A stretch of DNA of 48,405 bases from Mycoplasmatota bacterium (GTDB taxonomy: Bacteria; Bacillota_I; Bacilli_A; Izemoplasmatales; Hujiaoplasmataceae): positions 1 through 48,405 of the forward strand of contig JAEIOE010000012.1 in NCBI GenBank assembly GCA_016342455.1, read 5' to 3'. Under the pieces are notes generated by a model that made no database searches, was not told where the DNA came from, and saw only the letters and a program-made list of their open reading frames with translations. Position 1 is the stretch's first letter. Each line of letters begins with the position of its first letter. The position numbers were made by a program, and so were the translations under genes. This document shows, piece by piece, positions 14,827 through 23,058 of this stretch.

Positions 14827-15678
14827 ATGAAAAGAATTATAATTATATTTTTAGCAGTGACTTTATCTGTTGGATTATATGCATGTGGTAACCAAATAAC
14901 AGAATCAGATAAACCAATCATCGCTGTAACGATAGTACCACAAGCGGCTTTTGTAGAAGCAGTCGCAGGAGATTTAGTAGAAATCATTACAATTATACCA
15001 CCAGGATATTCTCCAGGCAATTATGAGCCCAGCGCAAAGACCATGGCTGAGTTAAGTGACGCTGCTTTGTATTTTACGATAGGGGTTCCTGCAGAGGTAA
15101 ACAATATCATTCCTGGCTTAGATAGCATTGAAGTAGTGAGTCTGGAAGATATTGTAAATGATACTTATGAGGACTTAACCTTTAGTGGTGGCGGACGTGA
15201 CCCTCATATTTGGCTATCGATATCTAGAGTGATCATTATGGTGGAAACCATAGCTGAGAAACTAATAGAGATTGATCCAACAAATGAAACAACTTATACA
15301 GCAAATTCAACAACATATATTGCTCAATTAACTGCTGCATTAGCTACAATAGAAGCGATATTTGAAGATATCACAATGAATAAGTTTATTGTGTTCCATC
15401 CATCTTATCAATATTTCGCAGCCGAATTCGGTCTTGAAATGAATTCTTTAGAAGAAGACGGAAAAGAAGCGACTGCTCAACATTTAACAGAAATAATTGA
15501 CTTAGCGAATCTTTACAACATCGAATATGTTTTCTATCAAGTAGAAATAGACTCTTCTCAAGTAGAATCATTTGCTGATGAAATTGATGCAACAATTGTT
15601 GAATTAGATCCTTTATCAGCTGATTACATTAATAATATAGTAGTAATGGCAAACTTGATTAGGGAGGCATTACGTTGA
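14827..15678 (+). CDS. Zinc/manganese-type ABC substrate-binding lipoprotein (ZnuA/TroA family)
   Basis: A 283-residue metal-binding lipoprotein. ATG 14827 follows GAGGAG; an upstream TTG inside the operator is rejected. A lipobox Leu-Tyr-Ala-Cys ends the signal peptide. Family markers are Ile-Pro-Pro-Gly-Tyr-Ser-Pro-Gly-Asn-Tyr-Glu-Pro, Phe-Thr-Ile-Gly-Val-Pro-Ala-Glu, Asp-Pro-His-Ile-Trp-Leu-Ser and Phe-His-Pro-Ser-Tyr-Gln-Tyr-Phe. His in the last two motifs are expected metal ligands. The His often found in the first motif (Pro-His-x-Tyr-Glu-Pro) is Gly here, and there is no His-rich loop. The gene ends inside the ATPase start (TTGA overlap). Zinc is favoured because of the Zur-like operator and Fur-family neighbour; manganese is not excluded. 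Confidence 0.88.
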   Translation: MKRIIIIFLAVTLSVGLYACGNQITESDKPIIAVTIVPQAAFVEAVAGDLVEIITIIPPGYSPGNYEPSAKTMAELSDAALYFTIGVPAEVNNIIPGLDSIEVVSLEDIVNDTYEDLTFSGGGRDPHIWLSISRVIIMVETIAEKLIEIDPTNETTYTANSTTYIAQLTAALATIEAIFEDITMNKFIVFHPSYQYFAAEFGLEMNSLEEDGKEATAQHLTEIIDLANLYNIEYVFYQVEIDSSQVESFADEIDATIVELDPLSADYINNIVVMANLIREALR

Positions 15679-16394
15679 GCGAATTAATTAAAATAGAAGA
15701 TGTATCCGTAAAATACGGGAATATTGAAGCCTTAAGAGATTTGAATTTCACAATTGAAGAAGGAGACTATATAGGCATCATTGGTCCCAATGGTGGTGGT
15801 AAGTCTACCTTGTTAAAAACGATTTTAGGCTTAGTGAAACCTTATAAGGGAACAATTACATTTAAAGAAACTTCTTTAAAAAAATCAAATGTTAAAATAG
15901 GTTATGTACCGCAAATCAACGAATTAAATAGAAAATTTCCAATAACAGTTAAAGAAGTGATATTATCAGCTAAATTACCTATAAATATGGCTATATTTCA
16001 TAAATATTCAGAAAAAGACATTCAAGAAGTAGAAGGGGTACTTTCTACAGTTGGCTTATTAGATATCCAACATAGACATATATCTGAGTTATCTGGTGGT
16101 GAGTTTCAAAAAATGCTAATAGCGAGAGCGCTAGCTTCGAATCCTGATATATTGTTATTAGATGAGCCGACATCTTTAGTGGATATGAACTCACAAAAAC
16201 AAATTTATAGCTTGATAAAGTCCTTAAATGAAAATATGACGATTGTTATTATTACACATCATGTGAAAGAAATAACAAAACAAGCTAAAAAACTAATTTG
16301 GCTTGAAAAGAATATAAAATCTTGTGGGGATCCATTTGAAGTATATAAATTCGCATATTTGAATCCAACAGAACAACCAGGAGGTAAATTATAA
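15675..16394 (+). CDS. Zinc-type ABC importer ATP-binding protein (ZnuC-like)
   Basis: A 239-residue ATPase starting at TTG 15675 behind AGGGAGG; the start overlaps the upstream stop by four bases. Walker A is Gly-Pro-Asn-Gly-Gly-Gly-Lys-Ser-Thr, with the triple Gly typical of metal-ion importers, the signature is Leu-Ser-Gly-Gly-Glu-Phe-Gln-Lys, Walker B is Ile-Leu-Leu-Leu-Asp-Glu-Pro-Thr and the switch is Ile-Thr-His-His. Val-Pro-Gln in place of a Phe-Gln Q-loop is also family-typical. It energises metal uptake together with the adjacent permease. Confidence 0.92.
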   Translation: MSELIKIEDVSVKYGNIEALRDLNFTIEEGDYIGIIGPNGGGKSTLLKTILGLVKPYKGTITFKETSLKKSNVKIGYVPQINELNRKFPITVKEVILSAKLPINMAIFHKYSEKDIQEVEGVLSTVGLLDIQHRHISELSGGEFQKMLIARALASNPDILLLDEPTSLVDMNSQKQIYSLIKSLNENMTIVIITHHVKEITKQAKKLIWLEKNIKSCGDPFEVYKFAYLNPTEQPGGKL

Positions 16395-17221
16395 TGTTAG
16401 AAGCTATTCTGGAATATCAATTTCTAAGATACGCAATTATTGCTAGTTTCTTAGTTTCTATCATTTCTGGGTTGATTGGTGTTATTATTGTTGAGAAAAA
16501 ACTAGTGATGATGACTGGTGGTATTGCTCATACCTCATACGGTGGTGTGGGACTTGGATATTTATTAGGCTTTGAACCAATCATAGGAGCTTTTATATTT
16601 TCAATATTGGCAGCTCTTGGAATTGGTATCATTAATAACCGTACAACAGGACATAAGGACGTAATGATTGCGATGTTTTGGTCATTAGGTATGTCTCTAG
16701 GTATTCTCTTTATTAGTTTTATGCCAGGATATCCACCGGATGTAACTAGTTATTTATTTGGGAATATCCTATCAGTTACAACACTTAATTTAGTAATGAT
16801 GTTAAGTATTACTGTAATTGTAGCTATTATTATAATTGCATACTATCATGATTGGAAAGCTCATTTATTTGATCCTGAATTTATGAAAATAAAAGGAAGA
16901 AAAACAAAAACAATGGAAAACATATTAATGATACTTATCGCGTTATCAGTAGTAGTATTAATACGTGTAGTTGGAATTATTTTAGTGATTGCTATGTTAT
17001 CCATACCAGCTGCGACTGCTTCTTTAATATCAAGAAGATTTCATATTAGAATGATTTTGGCAATTGGATTTGGTTTATTGTTTACTTTGCTAGGATTGGT
17101 TATATCTTATTTAACTGGTTATCCATCTGGAGCTGTAATAGTAGTGTTTGCTTTTATTGTTTATTTGTCGGTATACTTAATTCAAAAACGAATATTCTTT
17201 AAGAATAAAGTTTTACAGTAG
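16394..17221 (+). CDS. Zinc-type ABC importer permease (ZnuB family)
   Basis: A 275-residue membrane protein with seven or eight hydrophobic segments; its ATG overlaps the ATPase stop by one base. Family features are Ala-His-Thr-Ser-Tyr-Gly-Gly-Val-Gly-Leu-Gly-Tyr near residue 50, a Gly-His-Lys-Asp-Val-Met-Ile-Ala loop, and a Val-Gly-x-Ile-Leu-Val-Ile-Ala-Met-Leu-Ser-Ile-Pro-Ala-Ala-Thr-Ala segment near residue 200. Length is normal for the class. It forms the channel of the importer encoded by the two preceding genes. Confidence 0.92.
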   Translation: MLEAILEYQFLRYAIIASFLVSIISGLIGVIIVEKKLVMMTGGIAHTSYGGVGLGYLLGFEPIIGAFIFSILAALGIGIINNRTTGHKDVMIAMFWSLGMSLGILFISFMPGYPPDVTSYLFGNILSVTTLNLVMMLSITVIVAIIIIAYYHDWKAHLFDPEFMKIKGRKTKTMENILMILIALSVVVLIRVVGIILVIAMLSIPAATASLISRRFHIRMILAIGFGLLFTLLGLVISYLTGYPSGAVIVVFAFIVYLSVYLIQKRIFFKNKVLQ

Positions 17222-17228
17222 GTAAATC

Positions 17229-17654
17229 ATGCAAAAAGAAAATTTTATTGATAAAATCCTAAACGCAGGATTAAAAAACACAAAATATCGTTTAAGTATT
17301 ATAGAACTTCTCAGTGAATCAAAAGAACTATTAACTGCTTATAATATTCGAGAAGAATTATTGAAGAAAAAAATTAAGATTAATCTATCTACTGTTTATC
17401 GAACAGTTGATAAACTAGTAGAAACAAAAATCTTAAATCGTATTAATTTAGAAAACGAAAAGAATGCAATGTATGAATATAACAGAGAGAAACATCATCA
17501 TTTTTTGATCTGTGAAAACTGCAATAAAATTGTTCCAATCTATAGTTGTCCAATCGATAAATATGAATTGGAATTAGAAGAGAAATCTGGCTTTCAAATT
17601 AAGGGGCATAAAATCGAGTTTTATGGCATCTGTGAGGACTGTCAGAAAGCATAG
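17229..17654 (+). CDS. Fur-family regulator, probably Zur
   Basis: A 141-residue metalloregulator 7 bases after the permease gene. The N-terminal winged helix has the Ile-Asn-Leu-Ser-Thr-Val-Tyr-Arg-Thr-Val-Asp recognition helix common to Fur, Zur and PerR. The C-terminal domain has His-His-His-Phe-Leu-Ile-Cys-Glu-Asn-Cys and Gly-Ile-Cys-Glu-Asp-Cys, the two Cys pairs of the structural zinc site. Being in one operon with a zinc-type importer, behind a 21-bp Fur-class palindrome, supports Zur, closing an autoregulatory loop. Fur or Mn-sensing cannot be excluded by sequence alone. Confidence 0.88.
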   Translation: MQKENFIDKILNAGLKNTKYRLSIIELLSESKELLTAYNIREELLKKKIKINLSTVYRTVDKLVETKILNRINLENEKNAMYEYNREKHHHFLICENCNKIVPIYSCPIDKYELELEEKSGFQIKGHKIEFYGICEDCQKA

Positions 17655-17659
17655 AAAAA

Positions 17660-17686
17660 AGAACACTTTCTTAAAGGAAGTGTTCT
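17660..17686. terminator. Bidirectional terminator between the Zur-like and UroD-like genes
   Basis: AGAACACTTTC (17660-17670) pairs with GAAGTGTTCT (17677-17686). On the minus strand a run of six T follows, and the hairpin overlaps the stop codon of the minus-strand gene. On the plus strand a weaker ATTTATTAT tail follows. Confidence 0.8.
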
Positions 17687-18680
17687 ATTTATTATAAAAT
17701 TTGTCAACTGCTTTTAGGTAGGCAACTACCTTTCCATAAGGAATCGTACTCGGTAAATCACAACCGGGAGAAATTAGAAAATTATTACAAGTAGCGTGTT
17801 TTTTCAAAAGGCTATGTGTGGCTCTTTCCACTCCTTTACGACTTTTCTTATTAAACACTTTTATTGGACTAATGTTTCCCATAACTAGTTTGTTTTTCGG
17901 AAATGTTTTTAGAATAGAATCTAAGTCGTTACAGTCTCCGAAATGGAAGATGTCAGCGTGAATATTTTTGATGTTTTCAATCGTGTCAGATACATCTCCA
18001 CAGTTATGGTATACTACATAAATTTCTTCATCAAATTCATCGGTTAATCGGTTGATAAATATTGTAGAAAACTGATCGAAATTGGAATGATTTAGAATCC
18101 CAGTCATGGAATCACAAATTAAAAAACCATCCACTCCAGCTTCTAATAATCTTCGGTAATACTCTCTTAAATAAGTGGTTGCTTTTTCTAAGGTTGTATA
18201 GATAATTTCATGGTTATCTTTTATGTGTTCTACAGTTTCATAAGAACCCAGTAATATACCCGCTAAAGAAAAGGGACTGATTACAGTTGCGAGTAATGGT
18301 TTGTCGTGAACTACTGTTTTTATATTACGCATTGCATCAATGTACATTTTTGTTCTATAGTGATCTACATTTGGAATGGTTAGTTTATGAGCATCCGCAA
18401 CTGTTTTTATGATTCCTGGTCCGATAGCAGGTAAGTTCATACCATCATTGCCTAAAGAAACTCCAAAACCCTCGGCTTCAAGTGATAAATCCATTAAGCC
18501 AACTGCGAAACCAAAGTCAGAGATACCGTCAATATATTTAACTACTTGAGCATGTTTAAGTGCATTCACAGTTAAGTCATATGGATTAATTCCAAGTGAA
18601 CTTGCGAATGGGTAGGTAAATATAGGAAGCGTTCTAAATTTATTGCTTCTTAAATAGTCTAAATAGTTAGCTTTACTCAT
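17685..18680 (-). CDS. UroD/MtaA-family (methylcobamide methyltransferase-like) protein
   Basis: A 331-residue protein of the uroporphyrinogen decarboxylase superfamily, in the branch of corrinoid methyltransferases. Residues near 226-231 read Tyr-His-Asn-Cys-Gly-Asp and residues near 308-314 read Ser-Pro-Gly-Cys-Asp-Leu-Pro; His-x-Cys plus the late Cys is the zinc site that activates thiols in MtaA/CmuA-type enzymes. A Gly-Asn-Ile-Ser-Pro strand and an Asp-Gly-Phe-Leu-Ile-Cys-Asp strand fit the TIM barrel. No corrinoid protein or partner methyltransferase is encoded nearby, so the methyl donor and acceptor are unknown. It is divergent from the GNAT gene and has its own terminator. Confidence 0.8.
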   Translation of the reverse strand: MSKANYLDYLRSNKFRTLPIFTYPFASSLGINPYDLTVNALKHAQVVKYIDGISDFGFAVGLMDLSLEAEGFGVSLGNDGMNLPAIGPGIIKTVADAHKLTIPNVDHYRTKMYIDAMRNIKTVVHDKPLLATVISPFSLAGILLGSYETVEHIKDNHEIIYTTLEKATTYLREYYRRLLEAGVDGFLICDSMTGILNHSNFDQFSTIFINRLTDEFDEEIYVVYHNCGDVSDTIENIKNIHADIFHFGDCNDLDSILKTFPKNKLVMGNISPIKVFNKKSRKGVERATHSLLKKHATCNNFLISPGCDLPSTIPYGKVVAYLKAVDKFYNK

Positions 18681-18758
18681 AATAAATACCTCTCTTAGTA
18701 TTATATCATAACTAAAATAACTATGGTATAATGGAATTAAGATTTAACTGGAGGTTTT

Positions 18759-19286
18759 ATGAATATCATTTACAAAATTATGAAAGAAGAAGAAATTCAT
18801 GATGAAATACTTTTTGGTTTTGAGCGCCACCAAGAAACAAAGAAAATAAAGTATATTGATAATAGAGTGCTTAAAGAAAAAGCGGAGCATTTCTTTAATG
18901 ACTGGTCTGATAAAAAACTTATTGAGATAGCTCGTGAGGGGAAAGGCATTGTCGCTAAAGGCGGTGTGTTACTCCTTGCATGTATCGATGACTTAGTTGT
19001 TGGCTTTTGCACCTTAGAAAACAAAGTTTTTTTGGAAGAATATATCAATTTAGGGCTTATACATGTTTCTAATAAACATAGACGTTTGGGTATAGGGAAA
19101 ACTTTATTTCAGCTTATTCAAGTTTATGCGAAAAAGTTAGGAGCAACGAAACTATATATTTCATCTCATCCAGATATTGAAACACAAAAATTTTACAAGC
19201 GAATGAATTGTTCTTTAGCTAAAATAATAAATCAAGAGTTATATGATCTTGAACCACAGGATATACACTTAGAAAAAATACTATAA
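18759..19286 (+). CDS. GNAT-family N-acetyltransferase
   Basis: A 175-residue acetyltransferase behind CTGGAGG. The acetyl-CoA loop is His-Val-Ser-Asn-Lys-His-Arg-Arg-Leu-Gly-Ile-Gly-Lys (motif A, Arg-x-x-Gly-x-Gly) near residue 112, followed by a helix, the Thr-Lys-Leu-Tyr-Ile-Ser-Ser-His strand and Gln-Lys-Phe-Tyr-Lys-Arg-Met-Asn (motif B). The N-terminal third is less typical. The substrate is unknown. A TATAAT at 18727-18732 is a plausible -10 box. The next gene, a lipoprotein, lies 31 bases downstream and may be cotranscribed. Confidence 0.88.
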   Translation: MNIIYKIMKEEEIHDEILFGFERHQETKKIKYIDNRVLKEKAEHFFNDWSDKKLIEIAREGKGIVAKGGVLLLACIDDLVVGFCTLENKVFLEEYINLGLIHVSNKHRRLGIGKTLFQLIQVYAKKLGATKLYISSHPDIETQKFYKRMNCSLAKIINQELYDLEPQDIHLEKIL

Positions 19287-19317
19287 GTTAATCACCATAT
19301 AGAGAATGGAGAAGAAG

Positions 19318-20475
19318 ATGTTTATTAAAGCAAAACAATGTATGTTACTGTTCTTATTACTGTTTTCTTTTTTAGCATGTTCTAAAACAGAAACGACTAC
19401 ACTAGTTACCACTACCACTGAAGTAACAACAGAAGAAACAACAACGGATTCCTATGTTCTAACAGAATTAAGGTCTAAACTAGCAAACTTTGATAATCCC
19501 TATTCGAATGCAAATGGACTCGAGTTAGTTATGGATGCACAAGTCTTTGCTTATAGCGGAGGGAACTCTTTAAGCGATATTTCAATGGAACAAACTGTTA
19601 ATACAAGAATGGTTTTAGATTATGAAAATATATATAACTATACTGAAGTATCTTATTTAGAAGAGGAACCTCAAATTTTTGTGATTGATGAGCACGATGG
19701 AGAGATAACGGGCTACAATATGTCAAATGGCTTCTTAGATAGTAGTTTGATGACTCAAACAGAAGCATATACTAATAACAGAGAGTTAATCGAACAAGTA
19801 TATAAAGAAGGTAATACAGATTTGTTAGCACCTGATTCAGTAAGCTATACAAAAATAACAGAAAACTATTACAGAGCGATGATGTCCATAGAGCTTTTAG
19901 CTAGATTTAATCCAGATTTACTTAGAGAAGTACAAGGTATGGCAGGACAAGTATTTGACTTATCTAAGATATTTATAGAAGTAATCTATCAGTTTGATTA
20001 CCAAGGATATGATTTGTTTGTAACAATCGATATGCCTGCAGTTAGGATATTTGATCAAAGTGATTTCTATTTAAGTATGACTTTAGTACAAAAAGTAAAA
20101 ATATTAGGGACAGTTCTTAAAGAGAATATTAATTACGCAGCCTATAAAATAGTGGGAGCGATAGATAGATATTCAGGAATGTACACTTTTGAAGAAGACT
20201 TTAGTGAAACACTATTTTTAAATCGGAATTCTGATAATTACTATCGTTACTATTTTGAAGCAGGAACTTATAAGTTATACCCTGCCTATTTATTTGACAA
20301 TGGAGAAATTGAATTAATTCTCTATAACTCTGAATACCAAGTAGTAGAAATGGAAGAAGCTCCAGAAGATTTATATGAAATACTAGCAAGTGGTTATTAT
20401 TATATAAATTATAGATCTAACCTTGAAATTGATTACATTATAAATCCAGAAACATATAAATTAGCTGAATATTAA
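19318..20475 (+). CDS. Lipoprotein with Thr-rich linker after the lipid anchor
   Basis: A 385-residue lipoprotein. ATG 19318 is preferred because GGAGAAG (19308-19314) lies at proper distance; ATG 19306 would overlap that site. The signal peptide ends in a Phe-Leu-Ala-Cys lipobox and is followed directly by about 28 residues rich in Thr and Glu, apparently a flexible stalk. The remaining 330 residues are acidic, rich in Tyr, Glu and Leu, and lack known motifs. This is the reverse of the lipoprotein at 1148-2281, whose Thr-rich tail is C-terminal. Function unknown. Confidence 0.82.
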   Translation: MFIKAKQCMLLFLLLFSFLACSKTETTTLVTTTTEVTTEETTTDSYVLTELRSKLANFDNPYSNANGLELVMDAQVFAYSGGNSLSDISMEQTVNTRMVLDYENIYNYTEVSYLEEEPQIFVIDEHDGEITGYNMSNGFLDSSLMTQTEAYTNNRELIEQVYKEGNTDLLAPDSVSYTKITENYYRAMMSIELLARFNPDLLREVQGMAGQVFDLSKIFIEVIYQFDYQGYDLFVTIDMPAVRIFDQSDFYLSMTLVQKVKILGTVLKENINYAAYKIVGAIDRYSGMYTFEEDFSETLFLNRNSDNYYRYYFEAGTYKLYPAYLFDNGEIELILYNSEYQVVEMEEAPEDLYEILASGYYYINYRSNLEIDYIINPETYKLAEY

Positions 20476-20491
20476 AGAATATAAGCATATA

Positions 20492-20522
20492 AAAAGACAG
20501 ATTTAATAATCTGCCTTTTTTT
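20492..20522. terminator. Bidirectional terminator between the lipoprotein and SecB-like genes
   Basis: CAGATT-TAAT-AATCTG is flanked by an A run on the left and a T run on the right, so it can end transcription of both convergent genes. Confidence 0.8.
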
Positions 20523-20524
20523 CT

Positions 20525-20935
20525 TTAATTAATTAAAATCGATTGATTCTTTTCCACAAATAATTTATCAGTATCAATGATTGGTAAAATAATCGGTGGC
20601 ATCATCGCTGTAACAGATAGATTCGTAGTAATTGTTCTTAAATAAGGAAACATCGTACGAACTGCATCTAATTTTAAAAACTGGTCGATTTCTTCCTCAT
20701 TATCAATTTCACTAAATTCAAATACGGCTCTAAAAAGAACTTTTATGTCTACAGGGAAAGGATGTTCCTCTGTACTTGTAATGGTTAAAGATAAAGCAGT
20801 GAAGTATAGTTTATCTTTAATCTTTCCAGTCTTTCTTTTTATCACAGGACTTAACTTAAAATTTCCTAATTTAATGTTGTTTCTCTTTAATTCCATTTTA
20901 TCGGTTACAAATGATGTTCTCAGTAATTTATACAT
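20525..20935 (-). CDS. SecB-like chaperone domain protein
   Basis: A 136-residue soluble protein. Start codon ATG 20935 is chosen because AAGGAG lies 6 bases upstream; the ATG at 20956 has no such site. The C-terminal half is the best evidence: Met-Phe-Pro-Tyr-Leu-Arg-Thr-Ile-Thr-Thr-Asn-Leu followed by Pro-Pro-Ile-Ile-Leu-Pro-Ile-Ile-Asp-Thr-Asp-Lys-Leu-Phe mirrors SecB's Phe-Pro-Tyr-Ala-Arg...Phe-Pro-Gln-Leu-Asn-Leu-Ala-Pro-Val-Asn-Phe-Asp-Ala-Leu-Phe. The preceding strands and the length also fit. SecB proper is a proteobacterial export chaperone; in Gram-positives such proteins are mostly solitary or linked to toxin-antitoxin systems. Here the partner candidate is the 602-residue protein 20 bases upstream. 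Confidence 0.75.
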   Translation of the reverse strand: MYKLLRTSFVTDKMELKRNNIKLGNFKLSPVIKRKTGKIKDKLYFTALSLTITSTEEHPFPVDIKVLFRAVFEFSEIDNEEEIDQFLKLDAVRTMFPYLRTITTNLSVTAMMPPIILPIIDTDKLFVEKNQSILIN

Positions 20936-20955
20936 ACATTTCTCCTTTTTAATCA

Positions 20956-22764
20956 TTAATCCATTGGGTTTAATAAAGCAAGTGCTTTACGTTTTGTATC
21001 TAATAAATCATCCTTATATCTGTCCCACCATTCAGCGTAATCAGGTAAGTCAGTAGCCATTTTATAGATTCTTCTAATATAGTTTGAAGCGAGTATTTTG
21101 GTTGCTAAACGAATAGAAGAATTACTAGATTCTTTGATTAGTTGATTTGCAAAATCAGCTACACAATTCATACTGTCGATGTAATCTGAGTGCTTTGTTC
21201 GAATGACGTATACAGTGACTGCGGTTGATAGCATCATTGCCCAGTATAATTGAGATATTTGTCCTGGTTCAACAATTCGATCATTTTTATCTAGCAAGTT
21301 AATTTTAAAGAAACTTAAAGCATCTGCTGAATAGAATGTTTGTATTAATAATGGGGCAAATCTAGAAATTTCTAAGGTTCTTTTCTTAATATCTTCCGTA
21401 GTAGTATCTTTCGCTTGAAGACTATCGATAAATTGTCTTAATGATCTTTCATAAAGTGACATTTTGATAAAATCAAAATCTTGATTTTTGACAATATCAA
21501 GTAGTTCAGATTTTGTTTGAAAATCTTCTATATTAAATAATCCGATATTAAAAGTAAGGAGTTTCTTAATTTTAAAGGATTTTTCAATGATTTGGCTGAC
21601 AATATCTTCTAAATTGTATTCTGTTAAGACTTTAATTAATTCAATGAAAAATCTAGCGTTTCGATCTTGTTCATCGATAAATTGTAATAAGAATCTTGAA
21701 AAATTCGGTTTTGGATTAGTAAGTTTTTTTAACATCTCCACATTAACAAGCATAGAGTATTTTGAAGAGAGTATAGATACACAATTGAAAATTTTTTCAT
21801 AAGGATCTCTTTCAACATGTACTTCAGCCGGTTTCTCTAATGTGGGGTCTTGCGTCTCTGTCTGATCGTTCGGCGTGGGTAAGTCTCTGTCAAATTTAGG
21901 TTTAATTATTACTTCATCTGGTTCAATAAAGGAACTTTTACTTACTTTCTTGGTAGGGAAGCTTTCTATAACTTTTTCTTTTTTTTCTTTTCGCTGTTTT
22001 TTTATCGGTTCAGGTTTTTTTTGTATGATTGGTTTTGAAATGACTTTTATAGTCTTTTCTTCAACAACTTTTGTTTCAACAATCTCTTTTATTTCAGGCT
22101 CAGGTTCTTTAACAGGTTCAATGAAAACCTCTTTTTTAGGTTCTATTTCTGGTTCAAGAAATGCCTCATGTATTACTTCTTTTTTAGGTTCAATCTTAGG
22201 CCTTGGCAATGGATCTGGTTTCACTTCTTTTTTTGGAGCTTCTTTAACAACTGCCTTTGGCTTAGGAACTGGTTTTTCTTTTTCGACATCTAAAACTGGT
22301 TCAATTATTTTTTTAGGTATATTTATTTTTACAGTCCTTTGTACATCTTCAGGTCTCGCTGCTTTTTTAGGCTTCTTAGAATTAAAGACTATTTCTTCTA
22401 AATAATTGAAGACAAACTTGCTTTCTTTCCAATTGTTAATGAACTTGTTTATTGCTTTTGTGTTATGTGTTTGTAGCAGTTCTTCTAGGTCATGAGATAA
22501 AATAGACATATCTCTTAGCATAACATGTCTTTTTAGGATTTCTTTTTTTAGTTTGTCATGAGCTAATTTGTTATAATCTGGGTCTTGAGTTTTCACCGGA
22601 TTCACTTCATTAACAAATTCATAGATTTCGTGCAATTCGATGATATTTTCTTTTCTCGCCACGATATCTAACTCACTATAAATTTCAGGTAGTAACATAT
22701 CAACTTTTTTAGATTCAATTTGTCTACCGATTATATCAAATAACTGATTAAACCACTGGTCCAT
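20956..22764 (-). CDS. Large protein with Pro/Glu/Lys-rich central region, function unknown
   Basis: A 602-residue protein. ATG 22764 follows GGAGGT at 22776-22771; the ATG at 22782 lies upstream of that site and is rejected. There is no signal peptide or clear membrane helix. Residues 1-150 look like a helical domain. Residues 155-315 are low complexity, rich in Pro, Lys, Glu and Val, with imperfect repeats of the form Glu-Pro-x-x-Glu-Pro-Lys-Lys-Glu-Val. Residues 320-602 are again helical and rich in Leu, Ile, Asp and Lys. I recognise no family. It is upstream of and coupled to the SecB-like gene, so the two may work together, for example as chaperone and client or adaptor. Confidence 0.8.
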   Translation of the reverse strand: MDQWFNQLFDIIGRQIESKKVDMLLPEIYSELDIVARKENIIELHEIYEFVNEVNPVKTQDPDYNKLAHDKLKKEILKRHVMLRDMSILSHDLEELLQTHNTKAINKFINNWKESKFVFNYLEEIVFNSKKPKKAARPEDVQRTVKINIPKKIIEPVLDVEKEKPVPKPKAVVKEAPKKEVKPDPLPRPKIEPKKEVIHEAFLEPEIEPKKEVFIEPVKEPEPEIKEIVETKVVEEKTIKVISKPIIQKKPEPIKKQRKEKKEKVIESFPTKKVSKSSFIEPDEVIIKPKFDRDLPTPNDQTETQDPTLEKPAEVHVERDPYEKIFNCVSILSSKYSMLVNVEMLKKLTNPKPNFSRFLLQFIDEQDRNARFFIELIKVLTEYNLEDIVSQIIEKSFKIKKLLTFNIGLFNIEDFQTKSELLDIVKNQDFDFIKMSLYERSLRQFIDSLQAKDTTTEDIKKRTLEISRFAPLLIQTFYSADALSFFKINLLDKNDRIVEPGQISQLYWAMMLSTAVTVYVIRTKHSDYIDSMNCVADFANQLIKESSNSSIRLATKILASNYIRRIYKMATDLPDYAEWWDRYKDDLLDTKRKALALLNPMD

Positions 22765-22787
22765 AAAATTACCTCCATACAAAAAAT

Positions 22788-22796
22788 ATTATAACA
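22788..22796 (-). promoter_or_regulatory. Extended -10 promoter of the Pro/Glu/Lys-rich and SecB-like gene pair
   Basis: TG-T-TATAAT on the minus strand, about 24 bases before the start codon. No good -35 box is visible, as is usual for extended -10 promoters. Confidence 0.5.
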
Positions 22797-23014
22797 TAAC
22801 TTTACTATCTATATTAGGTGCTTTAACAAATTTTTATTCTCAGGATGTCAGTTTTTAGTAAGTTTTGTATATTTATTGTTTTTTTAAGATGAAATCAAAC
22901 TGTTTCCAAGTACTTATCTCTCTTTTCTGAATTTAAAAAGGAGAAAAAGTTGTTGGTGGAGTTTACTAAAGATAATGAATATGCTAAAATTATGTTATAT
23001 TAATATATTTATTC

Positions 23015-23045
23015 ATAAATATTATATAAATATTATATAAATATT
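23015..23045 (+). repeat. Three tandem copies of ATAAATATT with 11-bp period
   Basis: ATAAATATT at 23015-23023, 23026-23034 and 23037-23045, separated by AT, runs directly into the GGAGG of the next gene. It may be a curved, AT-rich leader or simple slippage. The rest of 22797-23058 holds nothing else I can support. Confidence 0.7.
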
Positions 23046-23058
23046 GGAGGTAATTCTT

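Noticed and set aside
21875-22405. Plus-strand ORF of 176 codons rich in Ser, Phe and Gly
   Set aside because: It is the antisense shadow of the Pro/Glu/Lys repeat region of the minus-strand gene, with no ribosome site or family resemblance.
23015-23045. CRISPR-like repeat array
   Set aside because: Repeats are 9 bases with 2-base AT spacers, so this is simple-sequence repetition.
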